64,000 nucleotides of DNA. Origin: Streptomyces scabiei 87.22 (GTDB lineage: Bacteria > Actinomycetota > Actinomycetes > Streptomycetales > Streptomycetaceae). The translations under genes and the position numbers were made by a program. The notes below the pieces were generated by a model. The model did no database searches, had not been told where the DNA came from, and saw only the letters and a list, made by a program, of their open reading frames with translations. This document shows, piece by piece, positions 41,428 through 50,926 of the stretch (the stretch's first letter is position 1; each line of letters opens with the position of its first letter). The DNA lies in contig NC_013929.1 of NCBI RefSeq assembly GCF_000091305.1, positions 1,240,001 through 1,304,000 on the forward strand, read 5' to 3'.

Positions 41428-42387
41428 ATGACGACGACACACCCCACCCCCCTGCCGCCCGGCCTGACCGTGCGCCCGGCGACGCTCGACGACGCGGAGG
41501 CGGTGTGCGCGCTGCTCAACGAGATCGACGTACTGGAGATCGGCCGCGCCGAGACCGAACTGGGCGAGGTACAGGCCGACCTGAAGCATCCCGAGGCGGA
41601 TCTGGCGCGTGACTCCTGGCTGTTGTTCGACGGCGAGCGGCTGGTGGCGTACGGGCTGCAGTGGGACGAGTCCGGCGGTGAACGCATCGACATGGACCAC
41701 TACACGCTGCCGGACCAACCCCTCGGCGCCCTGCACCTGTTCGACCTGATGGAGGCCCGCGCGGTGGAGCGCGCGGCGGCCAACGGCGCGGACCGGGCCG
41801 TCGTGCACATGCACCTCAACATCGCGCCCACGATGGACCTGGACGCCCTGCGCTTGCGCGGCTGGCGCGCGGTCCGCCGCTACCACGTGATGGCCCGCCC
41901 CCTGTCCCCCGCCGAGCCGCCGGCGACTCTCCCGCCCGGTGTCGGTCTGCGCGACTGCGTGGCCGAGCCGGACCGCAGGACGGCCCACGCCCTGCTCCAG
42001 GCGGCCTTCGCCGACCACTTCGACTTCCAGCCGCGCACGTACGAGCAGTGGCTGGACGACATCGACGCCGAACACGTCGACTGGTCCCTGACCTGGATCG
42101 CGCACGTCGACGGCCTCGGTGACGTGGCCGCCCTGCGGAGCCGCAACGACCGGTCCGCGATGGCCTGGATCCCCAGCATCGGTGTCCTGCGCGAGGCCCG
42201 GGGCCGGGGCCTGGGCAGTCTGCTCCTCGGCCACGCCTTCGGTCACTTCGCGGCGCTGGGCCGCGACCGCATCGGTCTGGGCGTCGACACCGACAACAGC
42301 ACCGGTGCTCTCGCCCTCTACGAACGGCACGGCATGAAGCTGGACTTCGCCGTCGACACCTGGGAATTGATACGCCCCGTCCAGTAG
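41428..42387 (+). CDS. Tandem-GNAT acetyltransferase
   Basis: A 319-residue protein with two GNAT folds. The C-terminal one is clear: SIGVLREARGRGLGSLLLGHAF is the acetyl-CoA loop (R/QxxGxG/A), followed by IGLGVDTDNSTGALALYERHGM. The N-terminal half begins LTVRPATLDDAEAVCALLNEI and is more divergent. Two-domain GNATs of this size include mycothiol synthase (MshD), but the active-site strand here lacks the MshD signature and a Streptomyces genome has its own mshD elsewhere. The acceptor is unknown. A strong terminator follows. Confidence 0.85.
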   Translation: MTTTHPTPLPPGLTVRPATLDDAEAVCALLNEIDVLEIGRAETELGEVQADLKHPEADLARDSWLLFDGERLVAYGLQWDESGGERIDMDHYTLPDQPLGALHLFDLMEARAVERAAANGADRAVVHMHLNIAPTMDLDALRLRGWRAVRRYHVMARPLSPAEPPATLPPGVGLRDCVAEPDRRTAHALLQAAFADHFDFQPRTYEQWLDDIDAEHVDWSLTWIAHVDGLGDVAALRSRNDRSAMAWIPSIGVLREARGRGLGSLLLGHAFGHFAALGRDRIGLGVDTDNSTGALALYERHGMKLDFAVDTWELIRPVQ

Positions 42388-42402
42388 ACGCGGTCCATGA
42401 AG

Positions 42403-42439
42403 CCCCCGTTCTCCCGGGATGTCCCCCGGGGAACGGGGG
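42403..42439. terminator. Hairpin terminator after the GNAT gene
   Basis: CCCCCGTTC and GAACGGGGG pair perfectly, with an inner CCCGGG/CCCGGG palindrome. It lies 16 bases after the GNAT stop and well before the GH43 promoter region. Confidence 0.8.
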
Positions 42440-42464
42440 TTCTGCGTTCGGCATGTCGGACATT

Positions 42465-42535
42465 GTTCGAAACCTCTTGACGCCTCAGCACACGCCGATT
42501 GACACTCTCGCAACACGACGTCACATGGTCGAAAC
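42465..42535. promoter_or_regulatory. Two TCGAAAC boxes in front of the GH43 gene
   Basis: GTTCGAAAC at 42465 and GGTCGAAAC at 42527 share the core TCGAAAC. A TTGACA at 42499 lies between them. Sites of this kind occur as LacI-type operators of glycoside hydrolases in Streptomyces, so sugar-dependent repression is plausible but unproven. Confidence 0.35.
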
Positions 42536-42647
42536 AGCGGGATGCCCGGGGCGAGGGTTCCCGCCTCTTCCCGACCCCTCCCCTCTCGCGTTCACCTTGC
42601 CTTCGCCACCCCTTCATCAGCCGTGCTCTCAGCAGGGATATCTCGAT

Positions 42648-45600
42648 ATGACGTACATCGAACGTCTGCGCGGCCGCGCGAGACGCTGGGCGGGTCCGCT
42701 CGCCGGACTGACCGCCGCGTCACTCGTCCTGGGACTGGCCGGGCCGGCCGCCCCGGCCGCCGCGGACGCCGCCGGCCTCACCGACGGGCTGGCCCTCTGG
42801 TACAAGCTCGACGCCACCTCCGGCAGCAAGGCCGTCGACGCCTCCGGCCACGGCCGCGACGGCACGGTGAACGGCACCGCGGGCTGGACGGGCAACGGCC
42901 AGGGGCTCTCCTTCAACGGGTCGGACACCTACATCAAGGTGCCGAACGACGTCATGAAGGGCATGGACTCCATCAGCGTCTCCATGGACGTGCTGATGGA
43001 CGAGGCGCAGACCGGTCCCTACTTCATCTACGGCTTCGGCAACAGCAGCAGCGGCACGGGCAACGGCTACCTCTTCGCCACCGGCAACTCACTGCGTACG
43101 GCCATCGCTTCGGGCAACTGGTCGACCGAGCAGAACACCCGGCCCTCCGACGGGCACAACCTGAGCCGCTCGGTGTGGAAGCAGCTCACCTACACCCAGA
43201 CCGGCACCACGGGCGTGCTCTACGAGGACGGCGCCGAGGTCGGCCGCAACACGTCGGTCACCACCACCCCGGGGTCCATCGGCGCGGGCACGACGACCGC
43301 CAACTACATAGGCAAGTCGGTCTACACCGGCGACAAGCTCTTCCAGGGCAAGATCCGCGACTTCCGGGTCTACGACCGCGCGCTCGCCGGCTCCGAGGTC
43401 GAGCAGCTCGCGCTCCCCATCGCCGAGGAGGGCCTCGCCGCCGACAAGGCCGCCCTCACCCTGGGCGACACCAGCGCGGTGACCGCCGACCTGACCCTGC
43501 CGAAGACCGGTACCGCCGGCGGCTCCACGATCACCTGGAAGAGCGACAACACCGGCGTGGTCTCGAACTCCGGCGCGGTGACCCGTCCCGCCGCCGGCGA
43601 GCCGAACGGCCACGCCACGCTGACGGCGACCCTGAAGAAGGGTCCGGCGACCGCGACCAAGTCCTTCGAGGTCACGGTCCTGCCGACGTTCGACGACACC
43701 ACCGCCGTCAAGCAGGCCGCCGAGGCGCTGACGGTGCACAACCTCGACGACGTCCGCGGCAACCTCACACTCCCGGGCGACGGCGGCTTCGGCACGAAGG
43801 TCGCATGGTCCTCCGCGAACCCGGACGTCGTCTCTGCGAACGGCGTGGTGAAGCGTCCCGCCCACGGCGGCGGCGACACGACCGCGGCACTGACCGCGAC
43901 GGTCACCAAGGGCGACGCGAAGACCACCCGCACCTTCACCGCGAAGGTGCCGGAACTGCCCGCGAAGGAAGCCCTCAAGGGCTACATGTTCAGCTACTTC
44001 ACCGGCGAGGGCACCTCGGACGGCGAGCAGCTGTACGCCGCGCTCAGCAAGGGCAACGACCCGCTGAAGTGGCGGGAGCTGAACGACGGCAAGCCGGTCC
44101 TCACCTCCACGCTCGGTGAGAAGGGCCTGCGCGACCCGTTCATCATCCGCTCCCCCGAGGGCGACAAGTTCTACCAGATCGCCACCGACCTGAAGATCTA
44201 CGGCAACGGCGACTGGGACGCCTCGCAGCGCACCGGCAGCAAGTCGATCATGGTCTGGGAGTCCACCGACCTGGTGCACTGGACGAACCAGCGCCTGGTG
44301 AAGGTCTCCCCCGACTCGGCGGGCAACACCTGGGCCCCCGAGGCGTACTACGACGACCAGCGCGGCGAGTACGTGGTGTTCTGGGCGTCGAAGCTGTACG
44401 ACAACGAGGCCCACTCCGGCGACACGTACAACCGCATGATGTACGCGACGACCCGTGACTTCTACACGTTCAGCGAGCCCAAGGTCTGGGTCGACCGCGG
44501 CTACTCCGTCATCGACTCCACGGTCATCCAGCACGACGGCGAGTACTACCGCCTCTCCAAGGACGAGCGGAACAACAGCTCCTCCACCCCCAACAGCAAG
44601 TTCATCTTCGAGGAGAAGAGCGACACGCTCCGCAGCCTCTCCTGGACCGCCGTCGCCGAGGGCATCGGCAAGGGCACGATGAGCGCCGCCGAGGGGCCGC
44701 TGGTATTCAAGTCGAACACCGAGGACAAGTGGTACGCGTTCCTCGACGAGTTCGGCGGCCGCGGCTACATCCCCTTCGAGACGAAGGACCTGGACTCCGG
44801 CGTCTGGACGCCGTCCACCAATTACGACCTGCCGTCCAAGCCCCGGCACGGCACCGTGCTCCCGGTCACCCAGTCCGAGTACGACCGGCTGCTGAAGACC
44901 TACCAGCCCGACGGGATCGTCACGAGCGTCGAGGACGTCAAGGTCACGACCCGCATCGGTGACGCCCCGGTCCTGCCGGCCACCGTCATCGCCGAGTTCG
45001 CCGACGGCGCGAAGCGGCCCGTCGCCGTCACCTGGGCGGACGTGGACCCCTCGAAGTACGCGCAGGCCGGCACCTTCACGGTGAAGGGCGACCTGCCCGG
45101 CGACTCGGCCATCGAGGTCCGCGCCGAGGTCACGGTCTCCACCGGGGGCCCGGACGTCCCGGCCGACCTGCTGGTGCACTACGGCTTCGACGAGAAGGGC
45201 GGCAGCATCGCCCGTGACTCCAGCGGCCACGGCTACCACGGCACCTATGTCCGCACCCCCGACTTCGCGACCGGCGTCGACGGCGGCTCGTTCAAGATGT
45301 CCGGCGGCAACAGCGGTTCCAGCTCGCCCTACGTCAAGATCCCGAACGGCGTGCTGAAGGGCGCCGACAGCGTCACCGTCTCCACGTACGCGAAGTGGAA
45401 GGGCGGCGACAACTGGCAGTGGCTGTTCGGCCTCGGCCCGGACAGCAACAAGTACCTGTTCGCCAGCCCGTCGAACGGTTCCTCGTCCCTCTACTCGGCC
45501 ATCACGGCGGCGAGCTGGGGCGCGGAGAAGAAGCTGTCCGGCGCCCGGCTCACCCCCGGCAAGTGGCAGCATGTCACGGTCACCGTCGACGGCGGCGCCA

Positions 45601-47840
45601 AGACGGCGATCCTCTACGCGGACGGCGTCGAGGTCTCCCGCGCCACCGACGTCTCCGTCAAGCCGTCCGACCTGTACGACGCGAACAAGGACTACAGCGG
45701 CTACATCGGCCGGTCCATGTACTCCCCCGACCCGTACTTCGGCGGTGAGGTCGACGACTTCCGGATCTACGACCGGGCTCTGAAGCCCGCCGAGATCCTG
45801 GAGATCAGCGGCAACACCACGGGCATCGCCAAGGTGACCCACCCGGCGCAGAAGACGGACGCCGTCATCGACGACGCCGGCAGCCGCGTCACGCTGCCGA
45901 TGAAGCCGGGCACCGATCTCACCAAGCTGGCACCGGAGTTCACCCTCGCCCACGGAGCGAAGATCAGCCCCGCCTCCGGCACCGCGCAGAACTTCACCAA
46001 GCCGGTGAAGTACGAGGTCACCGGGTCCGACGGCAAGAAGCGCACCTGGACGGTGTCGGCACGCGAGCTCAAGAGCCCGGTGCTGCCCGGCCTCAACGCG
46101 GACCCGAACATCGTCCGCTTCGGTGACACCTTCTACATCTACCCGACCACCGACGGCTTCGAGGGCTGGAGCGGTACGCAGTTCAAGGCGTACTCCTCCA
46201 AGGACCTGGTCAACTGGAAGGACCACGGCGTCATCCTGGACCTCGGTCCGGACGTCTCCTGGGCGGACAGCAGGGCCTGGGCCCCCGCGATGGAGGAGCG
46301 CGACGGCAAGTACTACTTCTACTTCTGCGCCGACGCGAACATCGGTGTCGCGGTCTCCGACTCGCCCACCGGCCCGTTCAAGGACGCGCTCGGCAAGCCG
46401 CTGCTCAAGGCCGGAACCCTCCCGGGTCAGATGATCGACCCGGCGGTCTTCACCGACGACGACGGAAAGTCGTACCTCTACTGGGGCAACGGCCGCGCCT
46501 ACGTGGTCCCGCTGAACGACGACATGGTGTCGTTCGACTCCGCCAAGATCTCGGACATCACCCCCAGCGGCTACAACGAGGGCACGTTCGTCATCAAGCG
46601 CAAGGGCACCTACTACTTCATGTGGTCGGAGAACGACACACGTGACGAGAACTACCAGGTCGCCTACGCCACCGGCTCCTCGCCCACCGGTCCCTGGACC
46701 AAGCGGGGCGTCATCCTGGAGAAGGACCTCTCGCTCGGCGTCAAGGGCCCCGGCCACCACTCCGTGGTCCACGTCCCCGGCACCGACGACTGGTACATCG
46801 CCTACCACCGCTTCGCCATCCCGGGCGGAGACGGCACCCACCGCGAAACCACCATCGACAAGCTGGAGTTCGACGCCGACGGCCTGCTGAAGAAGGTCGT
46901 CCCCACCCTGGAGAGCATCGACCCGGTCACCATCGCCCGGGCCGGCGCGGACGTCTCCGGCAAGGAAGGCTCCAAGATCCAGCTGAACGGCACGGTCTCC
47001 GGCGCGGGCACCGCCAAGTGGACGGCCGAGAAGGGCGCGCCCTGCGTCTTCGCCGACGCCGGATCCGCGAGGACCACGATCACCTGTGCCGACAACGGCA
47101 CCTACGAGGTCACCCTGACCGGCGGCCGCAGCTCGGACACGGCCACCGTCACCGTCACCAACGCGGCCCCGGAGATCACCTCGGTGAGCAGCGGGAAGAC
47201 CGTGGAGACGGGCAAGGTCACCCGGGTCCGGGTCAAGTTCACCGACGCGGGCACCCGTGACGAGCACACCTGCCGGATCGACTGGAAGGACGGTTCCAAG
47301 CCGGCGGCCGGCAAGGTCACGGCCGGCAGCTGCAAGGCCGAGCACACCTACCGCACGGCCGGCCTCTTCGCGCCGGTGATCACCGTCACCGACGACGACG
47401 GCGCCTCGGTGAGCCACACCGTCGCCGAGCTGGTCGTCTACGACCGCAAGGCCGGCGGCGCCACCGGTGACGGCAGCTTCACCTCCCCCGCCGGGGCCTA
47501 CCCGGCCGGCCCGAAGCTGACCGGCAAGGCGGACTTCTCCTTCACCGCCGCGTACGGCAAGAGCGGCAACAAGCCGTCCGGCAAGGTCGCGTTCGACTTC
47601 GCCGGCGCCAAGCTGAAGTTCCGCTCCACCAGCACCGAGTGGCTCGTGGTCACCGGCTCCGAGGCGGTCCTCCAGGGCTACGGCACGGTCAACGGCAAGG
47701 GCGGTTACCTCTTCCGCGTCACGGCCACCGACGGTCCGGACACCTTCCAGATCAAGATCTGGAAGAAGTCCGACGGCAAGGTGGTCTACGACAACCGGAC
47801 GGCCTCGACGACGAAGGGCGTCACCATCGGCCGCAAGTAG
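42648..47840 (+). CDS. Secreted multidomain protein with two GH43 catalytic domains
   Basis: A 1,730-residue secreted enzyme. Order: Sec signal peptide (1-~42), LamG-type lectin domain (~45-240), two bacterial Ig-like domains (~250-435), GH43 domain 1 (~440-740), a Big_4-like domain (~760-830), a second LamG (~838-1050), a short Ig-like piece, GH43 domain 2 (~1145-1418), a PKD-like region, and a C-terminal beta domain (~1618-1730). Both GH43 five-bladed propellers keep their acidic residues: GLRDPFIIR, VIDSTVIQHDG and AEGPLVFK in the first; NADPNIVRFGD, MIDPAVFTDDDG and NEGTFVIKRKG in the second. It probably degrades arabinan or arabinoxylan outside the cell, with the LamG domains as sugar binders. 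The ATG at 42648 has AGGGA upstream. Confidence 0.9.
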   Translation: MTYIERLRGRARRWAGPLAGLTAASLVLGLAGPAAPAAADAAGLTDGLALWYKLDATSGSKAVDASGHGRDGTVNGTAGWTGNGQGLSFNGSDTYIKVPNDVMKGMDSISVSMDVLMDEAQTGPYFIYGFGNSSSGTGNGYLFATGNSLRTAIASGNWSTEQNTRPSDGHNLSRSVWKQLTYTQTGTTGVLYEDGAEVGRNTSVTTTPGSIGAGTTTANYIGKSVYTGDKLFQGKIRDFRVYDRALAGSEVEQLALPIAEEGLAADKAALTLGDTSAVTADLTLPKTGTAGGSTITWKSDNTGVVSNSGAVTRPAAGEPNGHATLTATLKKGPATATKSFEVTVLPTFDDTTAVKQAAEALTVHNLDDVRGNLTLPGDGGFGTKVAWSSANPDVVSANGVVKRPAHGGGDTTAALTATVTKGDAKTTRTFTAKVPELPAKEALKGYMFSYFTGEGTSDGEQLYAALSKGNDPLKWRELNDGKPVLTSTLGEKGLRDPFIIRSPEGDKFYQIATDLKIYGNGDWDASQRTGSKSIMVWESTDLVHWTNQRLVKVSPDSAGNTWAPEAYYDDQRGEYVVFWASKLYDNEAHSGDTYNRMMYATTRDFYTFSEPKVWVDRGYSVIDSTVIQHDGEYYRLSKDERNNSSSTPNSKFIFEEKSDTLRSLSWTAVAEGIGKGTMSAAEGPLVFKSNTEDKWYAFLDEFGGRGYIPFETKDLDSGVWTPSTNYDLPSKPRHGTVLPVTQSEYDRLLKTYQPDGIVTSVEDVKVTTRIGDAPVLPATVIAEFADGAKRPVAVTWADVDPSKYAQAGTFTVKGDLPGDSAIEVRAEVTVSTGGPDVPADLLVHYGFDEKGGSIARDSSGHGYHGTYVRTPDFATGVDGGSFKMSGGNSGSSSPYVKIPNGVLKGADSVTVSTYAKWKGGDNWQWLFGLGPDSNKYLFASPSNGSSSLYSAITAASWGAEKKLSGARLTPGKWQHVTVTVDGGAKTAILYADGVEVSRATDVSVKPSDLYDANKDYSGYIGRSMYSPDPYFGGEVDDFRIYDRALKPAEILEISGNTTGIAKVTHPAQKTDAVIDDAGSRVTLPMKPGTDLTKLAPEFTLAHGAKISPASGTAQNFTKPVKYEVTGSDGKKRTWTVSARELKSPVLPGLNADPNIVRFGDTFYIYPTTDGFEGWSGTQFKAYSSKDLVNWKDHGVILDLGPDVSWADSRAWAPAMEERDGKYYFYFCADANIGVAVSDSPTGPFKDALGKPLLKAGTLPGQMIDPAVFTDDDGKSYLYWGNGRAYVVPLNDDMVSFDSAKISDITPSGYNEGTFVIKRKGTYYFMWSENDTRDENYQVAYATGSSPTGPWTKRGVILEKDLSLGVKGPGHHSVVHVPGTDDWYIAYHRFAIPGGDGTHRETTIDKLEFDADGLLKKVVPTLESIDPVTIARAGADVSGKEGSKIQLNGTVSGAGTAKWTAEKGAPCVFADAGSARTTITCADNGTYEVTLTGGRSSDTATVTVTNAAPEITSVSSGKTVETGKVTRVRVKFTDAGTRDEHTCRIDWKDGSKPAAGKVTAGSCKAEHTYRTAGLFAPVITVTDDDGASVSHTVAELVVYDRKAGGATGDGSFTSPAGAYPAGPKLTGKADFSFTAAYGKSGNKPSGKVAFDFAGAKLKFRSTSTEWLVVTGSEAVLQGYGTVNGKGGYLFRVTATDGPDTFQIKIWKKSDGKVVYDNRTASTTKGVTIGRK

Positions 47841-47864
47841 CACCGAGGCACCACACCGGCACCA

Positions 47865-47900
47865 CCGAGCCGCGTCCGGATCCTTCCGGGCGCGGCTCGG
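47865..47900. terminator. Hairpin terminator after the GH43 gene
   Basis: CCGAGCCGCG and CGCGGCTCGG form a perfect 10-bp outer stem with an inner TCCGGA/TCCGG pairing, 25 bases past the stop. Confidence 0.8.
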
Positions 47901-47947
47901 CGCGTGAGGCGGGGGAATCCCCTCACCCCCAGGACGTTGAACCCCGT

Positions 47948-48997
47948 GTGACCTCCGTACTCGCCGCCACCCGCTTCTCCGTCCTCGACCGCTCCCGCAT
48001 CCGCGAGGGCCACAGCGCCCCCGAGGCCCTGCGCGACACCGTGCGACTGGCCCGGCACGCGGAGCGTCTCGGCTTCCACCGCTTCTGGGTGTCGGAACAT
48101 CACGGGGTGCCCGGGGTGGCCGGTTCCGCGCCCACCGTGCTGGCCGCGGCCGTGGCGGCGGCCACCCGCACGATCCGGGTGGGCACCGGCGGGGTCATGC
48201 TCCCCAACCACCGCACGCTGGTCGTCGCGGAACAGTTCGGCGTCCTCGCGTCCCTGTTCCCCGGACGGATCGACATGGGGCTCGGCCGCTCCGTCGGCTT
48301 CACGGACGGTGTGCGCCGCGCACTGGGCCGGGACAAGGACGACGCCGAGGACTTCGAGGGCCGGCTCGACGAGCTGCTCGGCTGGTTCGCCGGCACGTCC
48401 CCGACCGGGGTGCACGCGCGTCCTCCCGAGGGCCTGAAGGTACCCCCGTTCGTGCTGGCGACGGGCGAGGGCGCCGAGATCGCCGCACGGGCGGGCCTGC
48501 CGCTGGTGATCGGCGACCTCCGCGACCGTGACCGGATGCGCCGGGGCGTGGACCGCTACCGCGCCGGGTTCCGCCCGTCCGCGTGGGCCGACGAGCCGTA
48601 CGTCGTCGTCTCCGGCACGGTCGCCGTCGCCGACACGCCGGACAGCGCCCGCCGTCTGCTCCTGCCGGAGGCCTGGGCCATGGCGTACTCACGCACCCAC
48701 GGCACGTTCCCGCCGCTCGCCCCGGCGCAGGAGGTCGAGCGGCGGTCGATGACGGCCAGGGAGCGGACCTTCTACGAGTCCGGGCTGACCGGCCACGTGC
48801 ACGGCACGGAGGAACAGGTCGCGCGCGCACTGGAGTCGGTGGTGGAGGAGACGGGCGCCCAGGAGGTCCTGGTCACGACGAGTACGTACGACCGCGAGGC
48901 GCTGCTGGACTCGTATCGGAGGCTGTCCCGGATCGCGGGCCTCGGCCGCCCCCCGGCCGAGGCCCGACCTTCGGACGGTTCTCCCCGCGACCGCTGA
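47948..48997 (+). CDS. LLM-class flavin-dependent oxidoreductase
   Basis: A 349-residue luciferase-like monooxygenase. FHRFWVSEHHGVPGVAGSAP and IRVGTGGVMLPNHRTLVVAEQ are core TIM-barrel segments of the bacterial luciferase superfamily, and FPGRIDMGLGRSVGF is the phosphate-binding loop. It uses reduced FMN (or F420) on an unknown substrate. The start is the second GTG of a GTGTG pair at 47948. Its 3' end overlaps the 3' end of the convergent acyltransferase gene by 125 bases. Confidence 0.9.
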   Translation: MTSVLAATRFSVLDRSRIREGHSAPEALRDTVRLARHAERLGFHRFWVSEHHGVPGVAGSAPTVLAAAVAAATRTIRVGTGGVMLPNHRTLVVAEQFGVLASLFPGRIDMGLGRSVGFTDGVRRALGRDKDDAEDFEGRLDELLGWFAGTSPTGVHARPPEGLKVPPFVLATGEGAEIAARAGLPLVIGDLRDRDRMRRGVDRYRAGFRPSAWADEPYVVVSGTVAVADTPDSARRLLLPEAWAMAYSRTHGTFPPLAPAQEVERRSMTARERTFYESGLTGHVHGTEEQVARALESVVEETGAQEVLVTTSTYDREALLDSYRRLSRIAGLGRPPAEARPSDGSPRDR

Positions 48998-49826
48998 GGG
49001 CGGCGTGGCCGGCGAGGGCGGCGCCCGGCGGGGGCGCGACCGGAGCCGGCCCGTCGATCACCGCCGTCTGCGCCGCCCGCGCAAGGGTCCGCCGGTCGAG
49101 CCGGCCGGCCGGGGCGACGACGGGCCGTACCTCCACCTCGGCGACGATCCCGCGCGAGGACACCACCCGCCACACCGACGTGAGCAGCGCGTCGTCCCCG
49201 ACGTAGGCGGGCGTGGTGCTCGCCCCTCCCCCGGCCCCCCGGTACCGGACGCGGACCGGCTGCACGGGCACGCCGGCGTCGAGCGCGGCCTGGAACACGG
49301 CCCGCCGGAAGCGGCCCTGCGCCCGGCCGCACCAGGTGCTCCCCTCGGGAAAGGCGACGACGGCCGCGCCCCCGCGCAGGGCCCCGGCGATGCGGGCGAC
49401 CGTCTCCGGCAGCGCGCGGATCCGGTCCCGCTCGATGAACAGCACCCCGCTGCGCGCGACGAGAGCGCCCGCCACCGGCCACGCCCGGATGTCCGCCTTG
49501 GCGAGCATCCGCGCCGGGCGCACCGCCCCGAGCAGCGGTATGTCGAGCCAGGAGACGTGGTTGGCGACCATGAGCAGTCCTCCGGCGGGCGGTGCGGCGC
49601 CGGAGATCCGTACCCGGACGCCCGAGGCTCTGACGACCGCCCGGCTCCACCGGCGCACGACGCCGGACGGCGGGCGCAGTCCGGCGAGGCTCACCAGCAC
49701 CCCGACGGCGACCAGGGCCACGACCGCCGCGAACCGGGCCACGGCCCGCGGCAGGGACACTCCCCGCCCGGTCGCCGTCACGCACGCCCGCGGGCTGCAG
49801 GGCGCGCCGGGCAGCCATGCGCTCAC
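48873..49826 (-). CDS. olsA: 1-acyl-sn-glycerol-3-phosphate acyltransferase-like protein, OlsA-type
   Basis: A 317-residue membrane acyltransferase of the PlsC family. One N-terminal helix (VARFAAVVALVAVGVLVSLA) anchors it. Motif I NHVSWLDIP holds the catalytic HX4D, motif III VAFPEGSTW follows, and PVQPVRVRYRG is motif IV. It lies four bases behind the OlsB-like gene on the same strand, the classical arrangement for ornithine lipid synthesis, where OlsA adds the second acyl group to lyso-ornithine lipid. The symbol rests on that context. The last ~45 residues are Pro/Gly/Ser-rich and lie over the end of the convergent LLM gene. Confidence 0.82.
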   Translation of the reverse strand: MSAWLPGAPCSPRACVTATGRGVSLPRAVARFAAVVALVAVGVLVSLAGLRPPSGVVRRWSRAVVRASGVRVRISGAAPPAGGLLMVANHVSWLDIPLLGAVRPARMLAKADIRAWPVAGALVARSGVLFIERDRIRALPETVARIAGALRGGAAVVAFPEGSTWCGRAQGRFRRAVFQAALDAGVPVQPVRVRYRGAGGGASTTPAYVGDDALLTSVWRVVSSRGIVAEVEVRPVVAPAGRLDRRTLARAAQTAVIDGPAPVAPPPGAALAGHAALSGRGENRPKVGPRPGGGRGPRSGTASDTSPAAPRGRTYSS

Positions 49827-49830
49827 CGGT

Positions 49831-50601
49831 TCACGCCGCCGGGACGAGGGAGAGGAAGTGCCGCAGGTAGCGGGCGTCGACCCGGCGCATCGACAGCAGG
49901 ACGTACAGGTCGGCGACCCCGAAGTCCGGGTCGTGCGCGGGCTCGCCGCACACCCAGGCGCCGAGCCGCAGATAGCCGCGCAGCAGCGGCGGCAGCTCGG
50001 TACGGCCCTGCGCCGCCCCGGCCTTCGGCACCCAGGGCAGCAGGGGCTGTACCCGGTACTCCTCCGGCGCCAGGTTCCTGGTCCGGACCCGGTCCCAGGT
50101 GCCCGCGGCGAGGGCTCCGCCGTCGGCGAGCGGGAGGGAGCAGCAGCCGCCCAGCCACTCGTGGCCGCCCTGGACCATGTAGCGGGCGATGCCGGCCCAG
50201 ATCAGGCCGATCACGGTGCCGTCACGGTGGTCGGGGTGCACACAGGACCGGCCGGCCTCCACCAGCGAGGGGCGGATCGCGTCGAGCCTGCCGAGGTCGA
50301 ACTCGCCCTCGGAGTACAGCCGTCCGGCGACCGCGGCCCGCTCGGGCGGCAGCAGCCGGTAGGTGCCGACGACCTGTCCGGTCAGGGTGTCCCGGACGAG
50401 CAGGTGGTCGCAGTGGGCGTCGAAGGGGTCGATGTCGAGTCCCGGCTGCGGCGACGCCGTCAGGGCTCCCATCTCCCCGGCGAACACGTCGTGCCGCAGC
50501 CGCTGGGCGGCGCGGACGTCCTCCTCGCCGCGGGCCAGGGTGACGGTGTAGCGGGTGGGGGCCGTCGGCCGGGGCGGGCTGTCGAGGGTGGAGGCGGTCA
50601 T
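49831..50601 (-). CDS. olsB: L-ornithine N-alpha-acyltransferase, OlsB-like
   Basis: A 256-residue GNAT-fold acyltransferase of the OlsB type. YTVTLARGEEDVRAAQRLRH, then VFAGEMGALTASPQPGLDID, DPFDAHCDHLLVRD, GRSCVHPDHRDG and LGGCCSLPLADGG match the family, in which the acyl-ACP site lies in the central block. It makes lyso-ornithine lipid from ornithine and 3-hydroxyacyl-ACP; the OlsA-like gene directly downstream would finish ornithine lipid, a phosphorus-free membrane lipid. AGGAG precedes the ATG. No clear phosphate-regulation box was identified upstream. Confidence 0.88.
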   Translation of the reverse strand: MTASTLDSPPRPTAPTRYTVTLARGEEDVRAAQRLRHDVFAGEMGALTASPQPGLDIDPFDAHCDHLLVRDTLTGQVVGTYRLLPPERAAVAGRLYSEGEFDLGRLDAIRPSLVEAGRSCVHPDHRDGTVIGLIWAGIARYMVQGGHEWLGGCCSLPLADGGALAAGTWDRVRTRNLAPEEYRVQPLLPWVPKAGAAQGRTELPPLLRGYLRLGAWVCGEPAHDPDFGVADLYVLLSMRRVDARYLRHFLSLVPAA

Positions 50602-50926
50602 GGCATCTCCTGGTCACACGGGCCGACTCGGCGGCGTCAGGCGCGGACCCGGGGACGTACGGCCCGCCGCCCCAGTTCTCCCGGCGTCGGCTGACACCCG
50701 CGTGACCGGTCGCGGGAGCCCGGATGTGGAGAGGTTGAACGGCTCGGACCAGGTGTCCGGGGCGTCCGGGTCCGTCGACCGGCGGGTGTCGCGACGGTGA
50801 CGAGACCTTGGCGGGGCCGGGAGAGAGCACCACGCCCGGCCCCGCCCGTCCGCACCTGTCGGCGAACGTTCCCTGCCCCCGCTCGGGGGCGCGCGGCGGG
50901 CCCGCCCGGCCCCGCCGCGTACCGTG
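50602..50926. other. Intergenic gap between sdhB and olsB
   Basis: About 325 bases with no supported gene. Both flanking genes are on the minus strand, so the region holds the end of the sdh transcript and the ols promoter. I see only weak dyads and no confident binding site. Confidence 0.5.

Noticed and set aside
41428..42387. Tandem GNAT considered as mycothiol synthase (mshD).
   Set aside because: Length fits but the MshD-specific segments are not apparent, and no other mycothiol gene is nearby.
43089..47843. A 1,580-codon open frame antisense to the GH43 gene.
   Set aside because: Composition is Val/Gly/Arg-biased, there is no ribosome site, and the plus strand carries two complete GH43 domains with catalytic residues.
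50600..50760. A GTTCAACC-like element upstream of olsB considered as a PhoP phosphate box.
   Set aside because: Only one unit is present; PhoP boxes need at least two repeats 11 bases apart.
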